From positions 1 through 64,000 of the forward strand of contig NZ_VTDO01000007.1 of assembly GCF_015627125.1 (NCBI RefSeq): a DNA stretch of 64,000 nt, read 5' to 3'. Every line of letters starts with the position of its first letter. The stretch's first letter is position 1. This DNA is from Acinetobacter rathckeae (lineage in GTDB: Bacteria > Pseudomonadota > Gammaproteobacteria > Pseudomonadales > Moraxellaceae). Positions 17,473-26,793 of this stretch are shown piece after piece. The position numbers and the translations under genes were made by a program. Below the pieces are notes generated by a model that saw nothing but the letters and a program-made list of their open reading frames with translations, was not told the origin of the DNA and made no database searches.

Positions 17473-18864
17473 TTAATCATGCTCTGGCATGGTCACAGGT
17501 AAAATAATAGTGACTTCAAAGCCACCTGTTGTTTTATTTTTTAACTTAATTTTGCCTTGGTGTAAATCGACAATACGTTTCACAATCGCCAGCCCTAAAC
17601 CACTGCCTTGTATGGTACGTGCAGCATTACCACGAACAAAGGGTTGCAATAACTCATGGATCTGTTCCTCAGGTACACCTTCGCCATGATCAGACACACA
17701 AATATGCAGTTGGTTTGCTTGAATGGATGCATGAATGTCTATGGGCTCTGCACCATAGCGTTTGGCATTGTTAATGAGGTTCCCGACCAGTCTTTTGAGT
17801 GACAGGCTTCTGGCCATAATGTTGGGTAGGTGTTGTGGTTCAAAGCGAATATCTAAGGGTTGAAATTGTATAATCAGCTCTTGTAGTAGGCTATTGATAT
17901 TGGTTTCAGAAATATCTTCATCTGAGCCATCTCTCATGTATGAAATAAATTGGCTTAAAATGGCATCCATGTCATCGACATCATAGACTAGACCTTCTCG
18001 TAAAAACTCATCGGGTAGCATTTCTGCGGTGAGTCGAATACGAGTAAGCGGTGTTCTTAGGTCATGTGAAATCCCTGCAAGCATGATTTTTCGGTCTTTT
18101 TCAGCTTGTTCTAGGGTTAATACCATATGATTAAAGGCTTGATTCACTTGTCGAATTTCAAGCGGGCCATGATTGATTTCTAAGTAGGGCGCGCGTCCTG
18201 TTTGGCTATAGGCACGTGCGGCATTTTGTAGCCGTTTTAAGGGGCGGTTGAGCTGTCTGACCAAGGTTAAAATAATCATGGCAGAAAACAAAGGTATACC
18301 GACAAGCCAAGCAATTATCAGCTCTATACTGTAATTGGCATAGGTGTTGAGAGGTTCTTTTAACCAGTTACCATGCATGTCTGGCGTTTGTACCCAAATG
18401 GTCGGCGATGGTTTAAATTTGAAGTACACCGTGACATCATCACGTTTAACTTGTATCTCTTGGGCCAGTCGGTTTTCAATGCGACTGGTAAAGATATCTG
18501 CAATCCATTTTCTTTGTACATCGGGGTATTGTGTAGGGTCGGTAATATATTCAACCCCTAATCGGTGCTTTAACCACTCATCTGTATCAATGTTTTGATT
18601 TTTATAAGAAATATGAAAATTGGGGTTGTGAATGACATCTAACTGAATGGCAAGATAACGTGCATGTTGTTGAATTTCAGGTAAATAGAGTGTCCGCCAA
18701 AAAAACAAAATAGAGGTAAATAAACTAAAACAGACCACTACCGTGACCAAGACTGTGGTGCGAACAGCCGCAGATTTAGGCTTAATACGGTCTAAGAAGC
18801 GGTCGAAAGACGTACGCTCCTGTTGCTGTGGGTGGTCTGATGGTTGTGGTGCAGGACTATTCAT
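17473..18864 (-). CDS. envZ: EnvZ, osmosensor histidine kinase
   Basis: A 463-residue inner-membrane kinase. Order: a cytosolic tail, membrane helix about 36-57, a periplasmic domain about 60-178, membrane helix about 180-201, HAMP, then the dimerisation domain with phospho-acceptor H267 (GISHDLRTPLTRIRL). The ATP-binding domain shows an N box (LVGNLINNAKRYG) and G boxes (DHGEGVPE, GSGLGLAIVKRI). It starts eight bases after the ompR stop, so the two are co-transcribed. It autophosphorylates and passes phosphate to OmpR. Confidence 0.93.
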   Translation of the reverse strand: MNSPAPQPSDHPQQQERTSFDRFLDRIKPKSAAVRTTVLVTVVVCFSLFTSILFFWRTLYLPEIQQHARYLAIQLDVIHNPNFHISYKNQNIDTDEWLKHRLGVEYITDPTQYPDVQRKWIADIFTSRIENRLAQEIQVKRDDVTVYFKFKPSPTIWVQTPDMHGNWLKEPLNTYANYSIELIIAWLVGIPLFSAMIILTLVRQLNRPLKRLQNAARAYSQTGRAPYLEINHGPLEIRQVNQAFNHMVLTLEQAEKDRKIMLAGISHDLRTPLTRIRLTAEMLPDEFLREGLVYDVDDMDAILSQFISYMRDGSDEDISETNINSLLQELIIQFQPLDIRFEPQHLPNIMARSLSLKRLVGNLINNAKRYGAEPIDIHASIQANQLHICVSDHGEGVPEEQIHELLQPFVRGNAARTIQGSGLGLAIVKRIVDLHQGKIKLKNKTTGGFEVTIILPVTMPEHD

Positions 18865-18872
18865 ATGAGGTG

Positions 18873-19637
18873 TTATTCAGAACCATCGGGTACAAATACA
18901 TAACCAATACCCCATACAGTTTGAATGTAACGTGCACGTGCAGGGTTATCTTCAATCAAACGGCGTAAACGAGAGACTTGTACGTCAATTGAGCGTTCCA
19001 TTGCACCCCATTCACGGCCACGAGCGAGGTTCATAAGTTTGTCACGTGTCAGTGGTTCACGAGGGTGCTGTACCAACGCTTTAAGTACTGCAAATTCACC
19101 TGTGGTGAGTGTTACCACTTGGCCTTCACGTGTCAGTGTACGGGTAGATAAGTCAAGTGACCAAGAACCAAAACTAATCACTTCCATTTGCTGGCTTGGT
19201 GCACCAGGGACTTCACGGACTTGACGGCGTAAAATGGCACGAATACGTGCAAGAAGCTCATTTGGGTTAAATGGTTTTGGTAAGTAATCATCTGCTCCTG
19301 CATCTAGCCCTGCTATGCGGTCTGCATCGCTACCACGTGCCGTGAGCATAATAATCGGTGTGTCTAAATTAGACTGACGTAAACGACGACAAATACTTAA
19401 ACCATCTTCAACAGGCAACATAAAGTCGAGTACGATTAGTGAGAATAATTCACGTTGTAGTAGGCGATCCATTTGTGTTGCATCATGTGCTGTTTTGACC
19501 ACAAAGCCTTTATCTTCTAAAAAGCGTTGTAGCAGTGTGCGTAGTCGTACATCGTCATCAACAACTAAAATCCGTTCAACACGGTCCGTTTCGTGTGTGC
19601 TGTTTTCGGTGTGTTCAGCAGGTACCACTAAACTCAT
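18873..19637 (-). CDS. ompR: OmpR, response regulator
   Basis: A 254-residue OmpR/PhoB-type regulator. Receiver domain (about 22-138) has the acidic pocket D27-D29, phospho-acceptor D71 (VLDFMLP), T99 and K121 (YLPKPF). The winged-helix DNA-binding domain follows (LTTGEFAVLKAL, RSIDVQVSRLRR, VWGIGYVF). Compared with E. coli OmpR there is an N-terminal extension of about 15 residues. GGGAG upstream is a strong ribosome site. It is the first gene of ompR-envZ and is expected to control porin and envelope genes. Confidence 0.94.
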   Translation of the reverse strand: MSLVVPAEHTENSTHETDRVERILVVDDDVRLRTLLQRFLEDKGFVVKTAHDATQMDRLLQRELFSLIVLDFMLPVEDGLSICRRLRQSNLDTPIIMLTARGSDADRIAGLDAGADDYLPKPFNPNELLARIRAILRRQVREVPGAPSQQMEVISFGSWSLDLSTRTLTREGQVVTLTTGEFAVLKALVQHPREPLTRDKLMNLARGREWGAMERSIDVQVSRLRRLIEDNPARARYIQTVWGIGYVFVPDGSE

Positions 19638-19960
19638 ACAGTGCTCCCTTTTTATATGTTTATTTCATGTGAGATGTTTTGAGTATAATGCGATAACCCT
19701 AGCTATGGCTATGTATTAATGCAGTGAATTGTATAAAAATAGACAATGTAGATCGGGGTTTAGTGCTTTAATTCTGCTTTAAAACCAGATGAACCACGGT
19801 TTTTGTGGTGTAAAATACATCTATTGATACGATCAAAAGCCTGTTTAACTCAAATTATTGCGATAAAACACAAATTTTATTGCTCTAACTGTAGATTTTA
19901 CAAGCATGGCCTTTATAATCTTGGCCTTTAGTTTATGTTCCTTAAGTAGGATTCCATACG
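19638..19960. other. Divergent promoter region of ompR and tex
   Basis: No gene seen. TATAAT at 19914-19919 is a likely -10 for tex. AGGA before 19961 is its ribosome site. The ompR promoter should lie near its end of the region, but no clear -35/-10 pair was found. Confidence 0.5.
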
Positions 19961-22312
19961 ATGACTGACCTCGTTCAGCAGTTGGCAAGTGAGATTGCCG
20001 CACGTCCGAACCAAGTAGAAGCTGCAATTCGTTTAATTGATGAAGGTGCAAGCGTGCCATTTATTGCACGTTACCGTAAAGAGGTTACACAGGGGCTTGA
20101 TGATGTGCAGTTGCGTCAGCTTGATACCCGTTTGAGCTATTTACGTGATTTAAACGAGCGTCGTGAAAAAGTCATTCAATCGTTGACTGAGCAAGGCAAA
20201 CTGAATGATGATTTACTGGCACGTGTGAATGCAGTGGCGACTAAAAATGCATTAGAAGAAATTTATGCGCCATATCGTCCAAAACGTAGCAGTAAGTCGT
20301 TTAAAGCAAAAGAGGCTGGTTTAGGCCCGATTGCCACACAAATTTTAACCCAAGAAATTGACCCGAAAGAGGCTTTGGCAGGCTTTAGCCATGCAGATTA
20401 TGCCGACCTAGAAAGTCAGCTTGATGCCATTCAGCATATTGTGATTGATGAGTGGGCACAAAACATTGCACTCACGGTTGAGCTAAAACAAATTTTTGCT
20501 AAAACGGCTGTGTTAAAAAGTACAGTGGCTTCAGATGAAAAGAAAGAAGTTGGCAAGAAATTTAGAGATTATTTTGAGTTTTCAGAAACGCTAAATAAAG
20601 TACCATCGCACCGTTTATTGGCCATGTTACGTGGTCGTCAAGAAAACGTATTGGGTTTAAAAGTAGATGGTGAAAATGAAGCACCATTAGCAACCATTTC
20701 ACAGGCGTATGCTTTAGATCAGCTACAACCTGCTGCAAAGCAAAGCTTTTTACAAGATACAGCAAAATTGTTTTGGGCTGCTAAAATTCGCCCGCAAATT
20801 GAACACAGTTTATTGACAGAAAAGCGTTTGGCTGCAGAAGCTGAAGCGGTGGATGTCTTCTCTGAAAACTTACGCCACTTATTGTTGTCTGCACCTGCAG
20901 GTAGTCGTTGCACTTTAGGGGTAGACCCTGGTGTACGTACAGGCGTGAAGTTGGCTGTAGTGAATGCATCGGGCGATGTGGTTGCACACAGTACAGTGTA
21001 TCCATTTGCACCAAAAGAAGATAAAGCAGGTGCGAAGCAAGAATTGGCACGTTTATGCCGTGAGTTTGCTGTAGAACTTGTTGCGATTGGTAATGGAACA
21101 GCAAGCCGTGAAACAGAAAGTGTCATTGCAGAAATGATGGCTGAAAATACAGATTTAAATTTAACGCGTGTGACGGTCAGTGAAGCAGGTGCATCTGTGT
21201 ATTCTGCCAGTGAACTTGCAAGCCAAGAATTGCCTGATTTAGATGTGTCTATTCGTGGTGCGGTATCTATTGCACGCCGCTTACAAGACCCATTGGCTGA
21301 ATTGGTTAAAATTGATCCAAAGTCAATTGGTGTGGGTCAGTACCAACATGATGTCAACCAAACAGGTCTTGCGACTGCCTTAGATGCAGTAATTGAAGAC
21401 TGTGTGAATGCTGTGGGTGTTGATGTAAATACGGCATCGCCTGCGATTTTGGCACATATTGCAGGTTTAAATAAAGCCATTGCACAACAAATTGTAGAAT
21501 ACCGTAAAGCACACGGTCAGTTTGCAAATCGTCAAACGCTGAAAAATGTGCCTCGTTTGGGTGAGCGTACGTTTGAGCAAGCAGCAGGCTTTTTACGTAT
21601 TCATGCAGGTGAGCATGCCCTTGATGCTTCAGCGGTACATCCTGAGAGCTATGCATTGGTTGAACGTATTGCTCAAGCACAAAGTGTATCTGTACAAGAC
21701 TTAATGGGTAAAACTGAAATTATTCGCAATGTGAATGTTGAACAGTTTGTTGATGACCAAGTGGGTGAAATCACGGTTAAAGATGTATTGGCTGAGCTTG
21801 AAAAACCAGGCCGAGATCCACGTCCTGAGTTTCGTACTGTGAAGTTCCGTGATGATATTACTGAAGTAAAACACTTAACTGAAGGCCTTGAGCTTGAAGG
21901 TGTCGTGACAAATGTGACGAACTTTGGTGCATTTGTTGATGTCGGTGTACATCAAGATGGCTTAGTACATATTTCTGAGTTGGCAAATGAATTTGTTGCT
22001 GACCCACAAAAAATTGTCAAGCCGGGACAAATTGTTAAAGTACGTGTGATTCATGTAGATGTAGAGCGTAAGCGTGTCAATTTGAGTATGCGTCCGGAAG
22101 GCTCACAAGCGGAAGCGAAGCAACAACGTGCAAACACACGCCGTGAAAAGCCAAGCGATGTGCCTGCAAATAAAGCATCTACTAAACGTACACCACGTGC
22201 AAATGCGACACCTCAAAACAAACAACGCCCTAAGCAAGACAAACCACAAGAGCAAAAAATTGGTGGTTTAGGTGCACTGTTATTACAAGCGGGGATTAAA
22301 AACAACAAGTAA
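19961..22312 (+). CDS. tex: Tex, RNA-binding transcription accessory protein
   Basis: A 783-residue cytosolic protein in the normal size range for Tex/YhgF. Domains in order: an N-terminal helical domain (VPFIARYRKEVTQGLDD near residue 31), a YqgF/RNase H-like fold (LGVDPGVRTGVKLAVV, about 323-338), helix-hairpin-helix repeats (NTASPAILAHIAGLN), and a C-terminal S1 RNA-binding domain (VTNVTNFGAFVDVG, HISEL). The last 60 residues are a basic, low-complexity tail. Tex is implicated in transcription elongation and ribosome-related RNA handling. A strong bidirectional terminator follows. Confidence 0.95.
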   Translation: MTDLVQQLASEIAARPNQVEAAIRLIDEGASVPFIARYRKEVTQGLDDVQLRQLDTRLSYLRDLNERREKVIQSLTEQGKLNDDLLARVNAVATKNALEEIYAPYRPKRSSKSFKAKEAGLGPIATQILTQEIDPKEALAGFSHADYADLESQLDAIQHIVIDEWAQNIALTVELKQIFAKTAVLKSTVASDEKKEVGKKFRDYFEFSETLNKVPSHRLLAMLRGRQENVLGLKVDGENEAPLATISQAYALDQLQPAAKQSFLQDTAKLFWAAKIRPQIEHSLLTEKRLAAEAEAVDVFSENLRHLLLSAPAGSRCTLGVDPGVRTGVKLAVVNASGDVVAHSTVYPFAPKEDKAGAKQELARLCREFAVELVAIGNGTASRETESVIAEMMAENTDLNLTRVTVSEAGASVYSASELASQELPDLDVSIRGAVSIARRLQDPLAELVKIDPKSIGVGQYQHDVNQTGLATALDAVIEDCVNAVGVDVNTASPAILAHIAGLNKAIAQQIVEYRKAHGQFANRQTLKNVPRLGERTFEQAAGFLRIHAGEHALDASAVHPESYALVERIAQAQSVSVQDLMGKTEIIRNVNVEQFVDDQVGEITVKDVLAELEKPGRDPRPEFRTVKFRDDITEVKHLTEGLELEGVVTNVTNFGAFVDVGVHQDGLVHISELANEFVADPQKIVKPGQIVKVRVIHVDVERKRVNLSMRPEGSQAEAKQQRANTRREKPSDVPANKASTKRTPRANATPQNKQRPKQDKPQEQKIGGLGALLLQAGIKNNK

Positions 22313-22331
22313 GAGTTGTTTTTAATCCAAT

Positions 22332-22359
22332 AAAAAACCAGCAATATTGCTGGTTTTTT
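22332..22359. terminator. Bidirectional terminator between tex and acr1
   Basis: AAAAAACCAGCAAT pairs perfectly with ATTGCTGGTTTTTT. It serves both convergent genes. Confidence 0.9.
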
Positions 22360-22367
22360 GTATCTTT

Positions 22368-23255
22368 TTACCAGTGCTCGCCCGGAAAAAGTTTTGCATA
22401 CGCTCGCTGAATCAGATTGAGCATTTCTTTTTCGCCACGAGATGCACTTGAGCTTGGAAATAGATGAAATCCAATAGACATCAGGGTGTTATTTACACTG
22501 GGTGCAATGGCATAGCTAATGGAAGCCAAACGCCCTAAGTGCGTTGCTACACTTTTAGGACGCTTTACAATCGCTTCGGCAATTAAGTCGGCAGCTTGGT
22601 CGGTAGAGAGTGTTGGCACGTAATTGTAGATTTTGGTCGGTGCAATCATAGGCGTGCGAACAAGAGGCATATACACAGAGGTAATGGCAATTTTATGCCG
22701 ATGAACCTCTGCCGCTAAACAACGACTAAATGCATCAAGGGCGGCTTTTGAAGCCACATAAGCAGAAAAACGTGTGGCATTGGCCAATACACCAATTGAG
22801 CTGATATTAATAATATGCCCATGTTTACGTTTAATCATGTGTGGTAGTAAATTCAACACCAAACGCACTGCACCAAAGTAGTTGAGTTGCATGGTGCGTT
22901 CAAAGTCGTGAAATCTGTCTAAAGACTCTTCAACAGCACGGCGAATAGAACGCCCTGCATTGTTAATTAAAATATCAATATATTCAACGTCAGCTAAAAT
23001 CTGTGTGGTGCAGGCATCTATGGCATTCATGTCGTTAAGGTCACACGGATAAACAGAGGCTTGTCCACCATCATGTTCAATTTCAGCCTTCACTTTAAGT
23101 AAATCTTCTTCGGTGCGAGAAAGCAACAATACATGAGCCCCTGCACGAGCCAATCGCTTTGCAATAGTGAGACCTATACCGCTAGATGCACCTGTAATAA
23201 GTGCCACTTTACCTTGAACTTGGCTCTGAAAAAGGTGCTCTAATTTTTTCTTCAC
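22368..23255 (-). CDS. acr1: Acr1-type fatty acyl-CoA reductase (SDR family)
   Basis: A 295-residue short-chain dehydrogenase/reductase. The cofactor motif TGASSGIG spans 21-28 and the catalytic Y166 and K170 lie in SAYVASK. It closely resembles the Acinetobacter acyl-CoA reductase Acr1 as I recall it, with the same length, HDFERTMQLNYFGAVRL and the C-terminal FPGEHW. Acr1 reduces long-chain acyl-CoA to the fatty aldehyde, which leads to wax-ester storage lipid. It starts with GTG. The wax-ester synthase is not in this window. Confidence 0.88.
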   Translation of the reverse strand: MKKKLEHLFQSQVQGKVALITGASSGIGLTIAKRLARAGAHVLLLSRTEEDLLKVKAEIEHDGGQASVYPCDLNDMNAIDACTTQILADVEYIDILINNAGRSIRRAVEESLDRFHDFERTMQLNYFGAVRLVLNLLPHMIKRKHGHIINISSIGVLANATRFSAYVASKAALDAFSRCLAAEVHRHKIAITSVYMPLVRTPMIAPTKIYNYVPTLSTDQAADLIAEAIVKRPKSVATHLGRLASISYAIAPSVNNTLMSIGFHLFPSSSASRGEKEMLNLIQRAYAKLFPGEHW

Positions 23256-23572
23256 GAGATGTTACCTAGCTTGAGTCTGTCTATCTGAAAAAGGAGTGGT
23301 AGTAGGCTGTTCTGTTTAGTTGAAAACAACGTCTTTCACTGAAGTTAAATCATAGCAAAATATTGCATTAAAATAATGACAAAAAGTACTTGTATTACTG
23401 GCAGACCAACAAACAAGCAATTTAGAGGAATGCTAACAGCCACTTTGCCTTGAAACTTACCGAGATGTACATGATTAGAAACAATCGTCCCTTATATTTT
23501 GATGGCTTTGCGGTATAATAGGGGCAGTATTTAAAGCAATATTATGATCACTATTTTCATTGAGGAGTCTTT
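23256..23572. other. Divergent promoter region of acr1 and ettA
   Basis: No gene seen. TATAAT at 23514-23519 is a probable ettA -10. GAGGAG at 23562-23567 is a strong ribosome site that decides the ettA GTG start. Confidence 0.5.
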
Positions 23573-25234
23573 GTGGCCCAATATATTTATACAATGAATC
23601 GAGTGTCTAAAATGGTTCCACCAAAGCGTGAAATCTTAAAAGACATCTCACTTTCATTTTTCCCGGGTGCTAAAATTGGTGTTCTAGGTCTAAATGGTGC
23701 GGGTAAATCTACGCTACTTCGTATTATGGCGGGTGTAGATAAAGACTTTTCGGGTGAAGCACGTGCACAGCCTGGCATTAAAATTGGTTATCTAGAGCAA
23801 GAGCCACCACTTGACCCAAATAAAGATGTACGTGGTAATGTTGAAGATGGTTTAAGAGAACCACTTGATGCACTTGCACGCTTAGATGAAGTGTTTGCAG
23901 AATATGCAGCAGAAGATGCAGACTTTGATGCCCTTGCAAAAGAGCAAGAAAAACTCGAAGCTGTGATTCATGCATGGGATGCACACAACTTAGCAAACCA
24001 AATGGAACAAGCAGCAGATGCATTGCGTTTACCTGCATGGGATGCAGATGTAAATAAACTCTCTGGTGGTGAGCGTCGCCGTGTGGCACTGTGCCGTTTG
24101 TTGTTGTCTAAACCAGACATGCTGTTACTTGACGAACCAACCAACCATTTAGATGCAGAATCTGTATCTTGGTTAGAGCGTTTCTTAAAAGACTTTGCAG
24201 GTACAATTGTTGCCATTACCCATGACCGTTATTTCTTAGATAACGTGGCTGAGTGGATTTTGGAACTTGACCGTGGGCATGGTATTCCTTACCAAGGAAA
24301 CTATACAACATGGTTAGAGCAGAAAAATGCCCGTTTAGAGCAAGAAAACAAGCAAGAAGAATCATTTGCTAAAGCATTGAAAAAAGAGCTTGAGTGGGTG
24401 CGTTCTAATGCAAAAGGTCAGCAAAAGAAAAACAAAGCCCGTATGGAACGCTTTGAAGAGCTGAACTCAAAAGAATTCCAAGAGCGTAATGAAACCTCTG
24501 AAATTTATATTCCACCTGGCCCACGTTTAGGTAATAAAGTGGTTGAAGTGGAAAACATCAGTAAATCATTCGGTGATCGTTTACTGTATGAAAACCTAAG
24601 CTTTTCTGTACCACCTGTGTCTATTGTAGGTATTGTTGGGCCAAATGGTGCAGGTAAAACCACACTATTTCGTATGATGACAGGCGAGCAAGAGCCAACG
24701 ACAGGTAGCGTGACCGTCGGTGAGTCGGTGAAAGTTGCTTATGTCGGTCAGATTCGTGATACTTTAGATGACAATAAAACAGTGTGGGAAGAAGTATCTG
24801 GTGGCCTAGATATTTTAAGAGTGGGCGACTATGAAATTGCATCTCGTGCATATATTGGTCGTTTTAACTTTAAAGGCTCAGATCAACAAAAACGTGTCGG
24901 TGAACTCTCTGGTGGTGAACGTAACCGTTTACAACTGGCTAAAATCTTGCAGCAAGGTGCTAATGTCATCTTACTCGATGAACCATCAAACGACCTTGAC
25001 GTAGAAACCTTACGTGCGTTAGAAGATGCAATTTTGGTCTTCCCTGGTACGGTGATGGTGGTCTCGCATGACCGTTGGTTCTTAGACCGTATTGCAACGC
25101 ATATCTTAGCATTTGAAGATGAAGGCCCTGAATTCTTCGATGGTAACTATACTGAATACGAAGCTTATCGTAAGAAAAAGCTGGGTGATGAAGCACGACC
25201 AAAACGTGCGAAGTATAAAAAAATTGGTGGTTAA
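23573..25234 (+). CDS. ettA: EttA, energy-dependent translational throttle ABC-F ATPase
   Basis: A 553-residue soluble ABC-F protein with two ATPase domains. Walker A motifs are GLNGAGKST (about residue 38) and GPNGAGKTT (about 360); the signatures are LSGGERRRV and LSGGERNRL. A linker (PtIM-like, about 245-305) and the arm fit EttA, which sits in the ribosomal E site and gates entry into elongation according to ATP/ADP. It starts with GTG, supported by GAGGAG five bases upstream. A strong terminator follows. Confidence 0.95.
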   Translation: MAQYIYTMNRVSKMVPPKREILKDISLSFFPGAKIGVLGLNGAGKSTLLRIMAGVDKDFSGEARAQPGIKIGYLEQEPPLDPNKDVRGNVEDGLREPLDALARLDEVFAEYAAEDADFDALAKEQEKLEAVIHAWDAHNLANQMEQAADALRLPAWDADVNKLSGGERRRVALCRLLLSKPDMLLLDEPTNHLDAESVSWLERFLKDFAGTIVAITHDRYFLDNVAEWILELDRGHGIPYQGNYTTWLEQKNARLEQENKQEESFAKALKKELEWVRSNAKGQQKKNKARMERFEELNSKEFQERNETSEIYIPPGPRLGNKVVEVENISKSFGDRLLYENLSFSVPPVSIVGIVGPNGAGKTTLFRMMTGEQEPTTGSVTVGESVKVAYVGQIRDTLDDNKTVWEEVSGGLDILRVGDYEIASRAYIGRFNFKGSDQQKRVGELSGGERNRLQLAKILQQGANVILLDEPSNDLDVETLRALEDAILVFPGTVMVVSHDRWFLDRIATHILAFEDEGPEFFDGNYTEYEAYRKKKLGDEARPKRAKYKKIGG

Positions 25235-25246
25235 TTCTTCCATAAA

Positions 25247-25276
25247 TAAAAAACCAGCGTAAAACGCTGGTTTTTT
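25247..25276. terminator. Bidirectional terminator after ettA
   Basis: AAAAAACCAGCG and CGCTGGTTTTTT arms around a short loop, between two convergent genes. Confidence 0.9.
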
Positions 25277-25289
25277 ATTGTGTTAAGAC

Positions 25290-26090
25290 TTAATGATTTA
25301 CATGCAAGCTAACAATGGTGAAGTACTGTGTGGTTGGTTTCACTTGAGGGTTAAATTTTGGTGTTGCGACCACAAGGTATTGTCCTGCTGTTGCAAAACG
25401 AATGGTCGTTTCACCCTCTTTATTGGCACTAAATAGTTTGGCTTGTTCATCCGACTCACCCAGTTTACGAACAGACACTTCAATTTCACCTAAGTGTTCA
25501 TTTTTGCTGTGATTATGAGCGTATACAACCACATCTTGATTGGCTTTAATTTCATTTGGATGAATGCTAAATGTTAAATCAATTGGTGCGAGCTCAACGT
25601 CTTTAATCGCTGAGGTATGCTTTTTACTGATATAACTTTGAATAGTCCATTCACGTGTCACATCAACCGTTTCAGGTGTTTTTTTGAAGTCACTTGGAAT
25701 CAAGTAATGACGGCTTGCTTTGGCAGGGGCTTTGTCTGTAGGCATATCTAAAAACATCTGCCATGCTTTGTCTTGGAATGCGTATTTTAGGTTGTATGAA
25801 ATGGTTGAGTTGACTTTATATGTCCCTTCTTTAGGTAGGCTTAAGTCAAATACTGTGGCTGATTTAAGCTGTGTTTCAGGAGTGACTTGGCTGACTTGAG
25901 ACTCTGGGTCAACCACAGAAAAAACGGCTTTTTTTAGTGCTGCTTCGCTACTCAGTGCTTCTTCTGCATAACCTGCAATAATTGGTGTACGTGAGTTTTC
26001 AGTTTGTCCAACCAATGTTGAAACATAAGGCTGATGTGCAGATACGGTTGCAGAAGCAGTCAATGCTGCAACAAGGAGTAATTTTTTCAT
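25290..26090 (-). CDS. DUF4198 periplasmic protein, iron-related context
   Basis: A 266-residue protein with a clear signal peptide (MKKLLLVAALTASATVSA, cleaved about residue 18) followed by HQPYVST. It reads as a DUF4198-type protein: a beta-rich body and a late block with NEIKANQDVVVYAHN. Such proteins are often encoded beside metal transporters and TonB-dependent receptors. The ATG at 26090 has AGGA upstream; earlier in-frame starts are unsupported. A Fur-box-like site lies 36 bases upstream, so iron-repressed expression together with the nearby FecA-like receptor is likely. Ligand unknown. Confidence 0.8.
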   Translation of the reverse strand: MKKLLLVAALTASATVSAHQPYVSTLVGQTENSRTPIIAGYAEEALSSEAALKKAVFSVVDPESQVSQVTPETQLKSATVFDLSLPKEGTYKVNSTISYNLKYAFQDKAWQMFLDMPTDKAPAKASRHYLIPSDFKKTPETVDVTREWTIQSYISKKHTSAIKDVELAPIDLTFSIHPNEIKANQDVVVYAHNHSKNEHLGEIEVSVRKLGESDEQAKLFSANKEGETTIRFATAGQYLVVATPKFNPQVKPTTQYFTIVSLHVNH

Positions 26091-26126
26091 GGGGGAGTCC
26101 TGACGAAGTAAATTTGTGCTGTAAAT

Positions 26127-26145
26127 AGAATTGAGAATCATTATT
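26127..26145 (-). promoter_or_regulatory. Fur-box-like operator before the DUF4198 gene
   Basis: Thirteen of 19 positions match the Fur consensus, with the core TTGAGAATCATTAT at 26131-26144. Confidence 0.6.
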
Positions 26146-26258
26146 ATAAATAAAAGTCGCTGTTTGAATAGTATTATCTCAGCGAAAATTGTTGTTTTAT
26201 ATATAAAAGGCAGAGCGTCAACGAGTTGATCGAACACGCTCTATATGAAATGAGGCGG

Positions 26259-26594
26259 TTAGTTTTGCCATTGGTGCTGACATTCACGGCACTTCCACAT
26301 TTTTTGTGACTGCATGAAGGTTTGCATAGATGCTTTAAATTTAGGTAAATCACGCCAAAACATGAAGCCAGAACCCACAGTAATTACAAATACAATCACC
26401 GTGGCAACTTGTAAGTTAGTGCCTGCGCCATTGCTAAAAATCCACATCACAATACTAGAAATGACCAATAATAGCAGCAAAAAGATCGAAAAAATGAGAG
26501 TGATGAGGCTTTTAGGTACATCAGGTCGAACACCATTACCTTGAGCAACAGGCATGAGTTTCGCACTTTGGCATTTAGGGCAACGGTATTGCAT
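26259..26594 (-). CDS. Small zinc-ribbon membrane protein
   Basis: A 111-residue protein. CPKC near the N-terminus (residues 5-8) and CREC near the C-terminus could together bind one zinc ion. Two membrane helices lie between them (about residues 29-51 and 61-80). This places both cysteine pairs on the same side of the membrane. It lies upstream of the DUF4198 gene on the same strand. I do not recognise a function. Confidence 0.65.
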   Translation of the reverse strand: MQYRCPKCQSAKLMPVAQGNGVRPDVPKSLITLIFSIFLLLLLVISSIVMWIFSNGAGTNLQVATVIVFVITVGSGFMFWRDLPKFKASMQTFMQSQKMWKCRECQHQWQN

Positions 26595-26715
26595 ATATAT
26601 TCCGAAAAAAACACAGTGGCTTTATTTTAGCAGTCTGTATAGAAAAGTAAAAAATATAAATGATTTGATGTCTTTGTACTCTAAATAAACGACTAAAAAA
26701 CAATATGTCATATAA

Positions 26716-26734
26716 TTATTTGAGAATAATTATT
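26716..26734 (+). promoter_or_regulatory. Weak Fur-box-like site before the FecA-like gene
   Basis: Palindromic AATAATTATT following TTGAG; about 11 of 19 consensus positions match. Supported mainly by the gene that follows. Confidence 0.4.
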
Positions 26735-26793
26735 GTTTAATATAATTCATTTGTTATTATTTATGTAATTTAATGTAAAGAAAGACAAAAAAT

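Noticed and set aside
20719..21126. 135-codon minus-strand frame inside tex
   Set aside because: Antisense shadow of a conserved gene; no start signal.
23543..23596. Small upstream frame overlapping the ettA start
   Set aside because: ATG at 23543 lacks a ribosome site; the GAGGAG inside it serves ettA.
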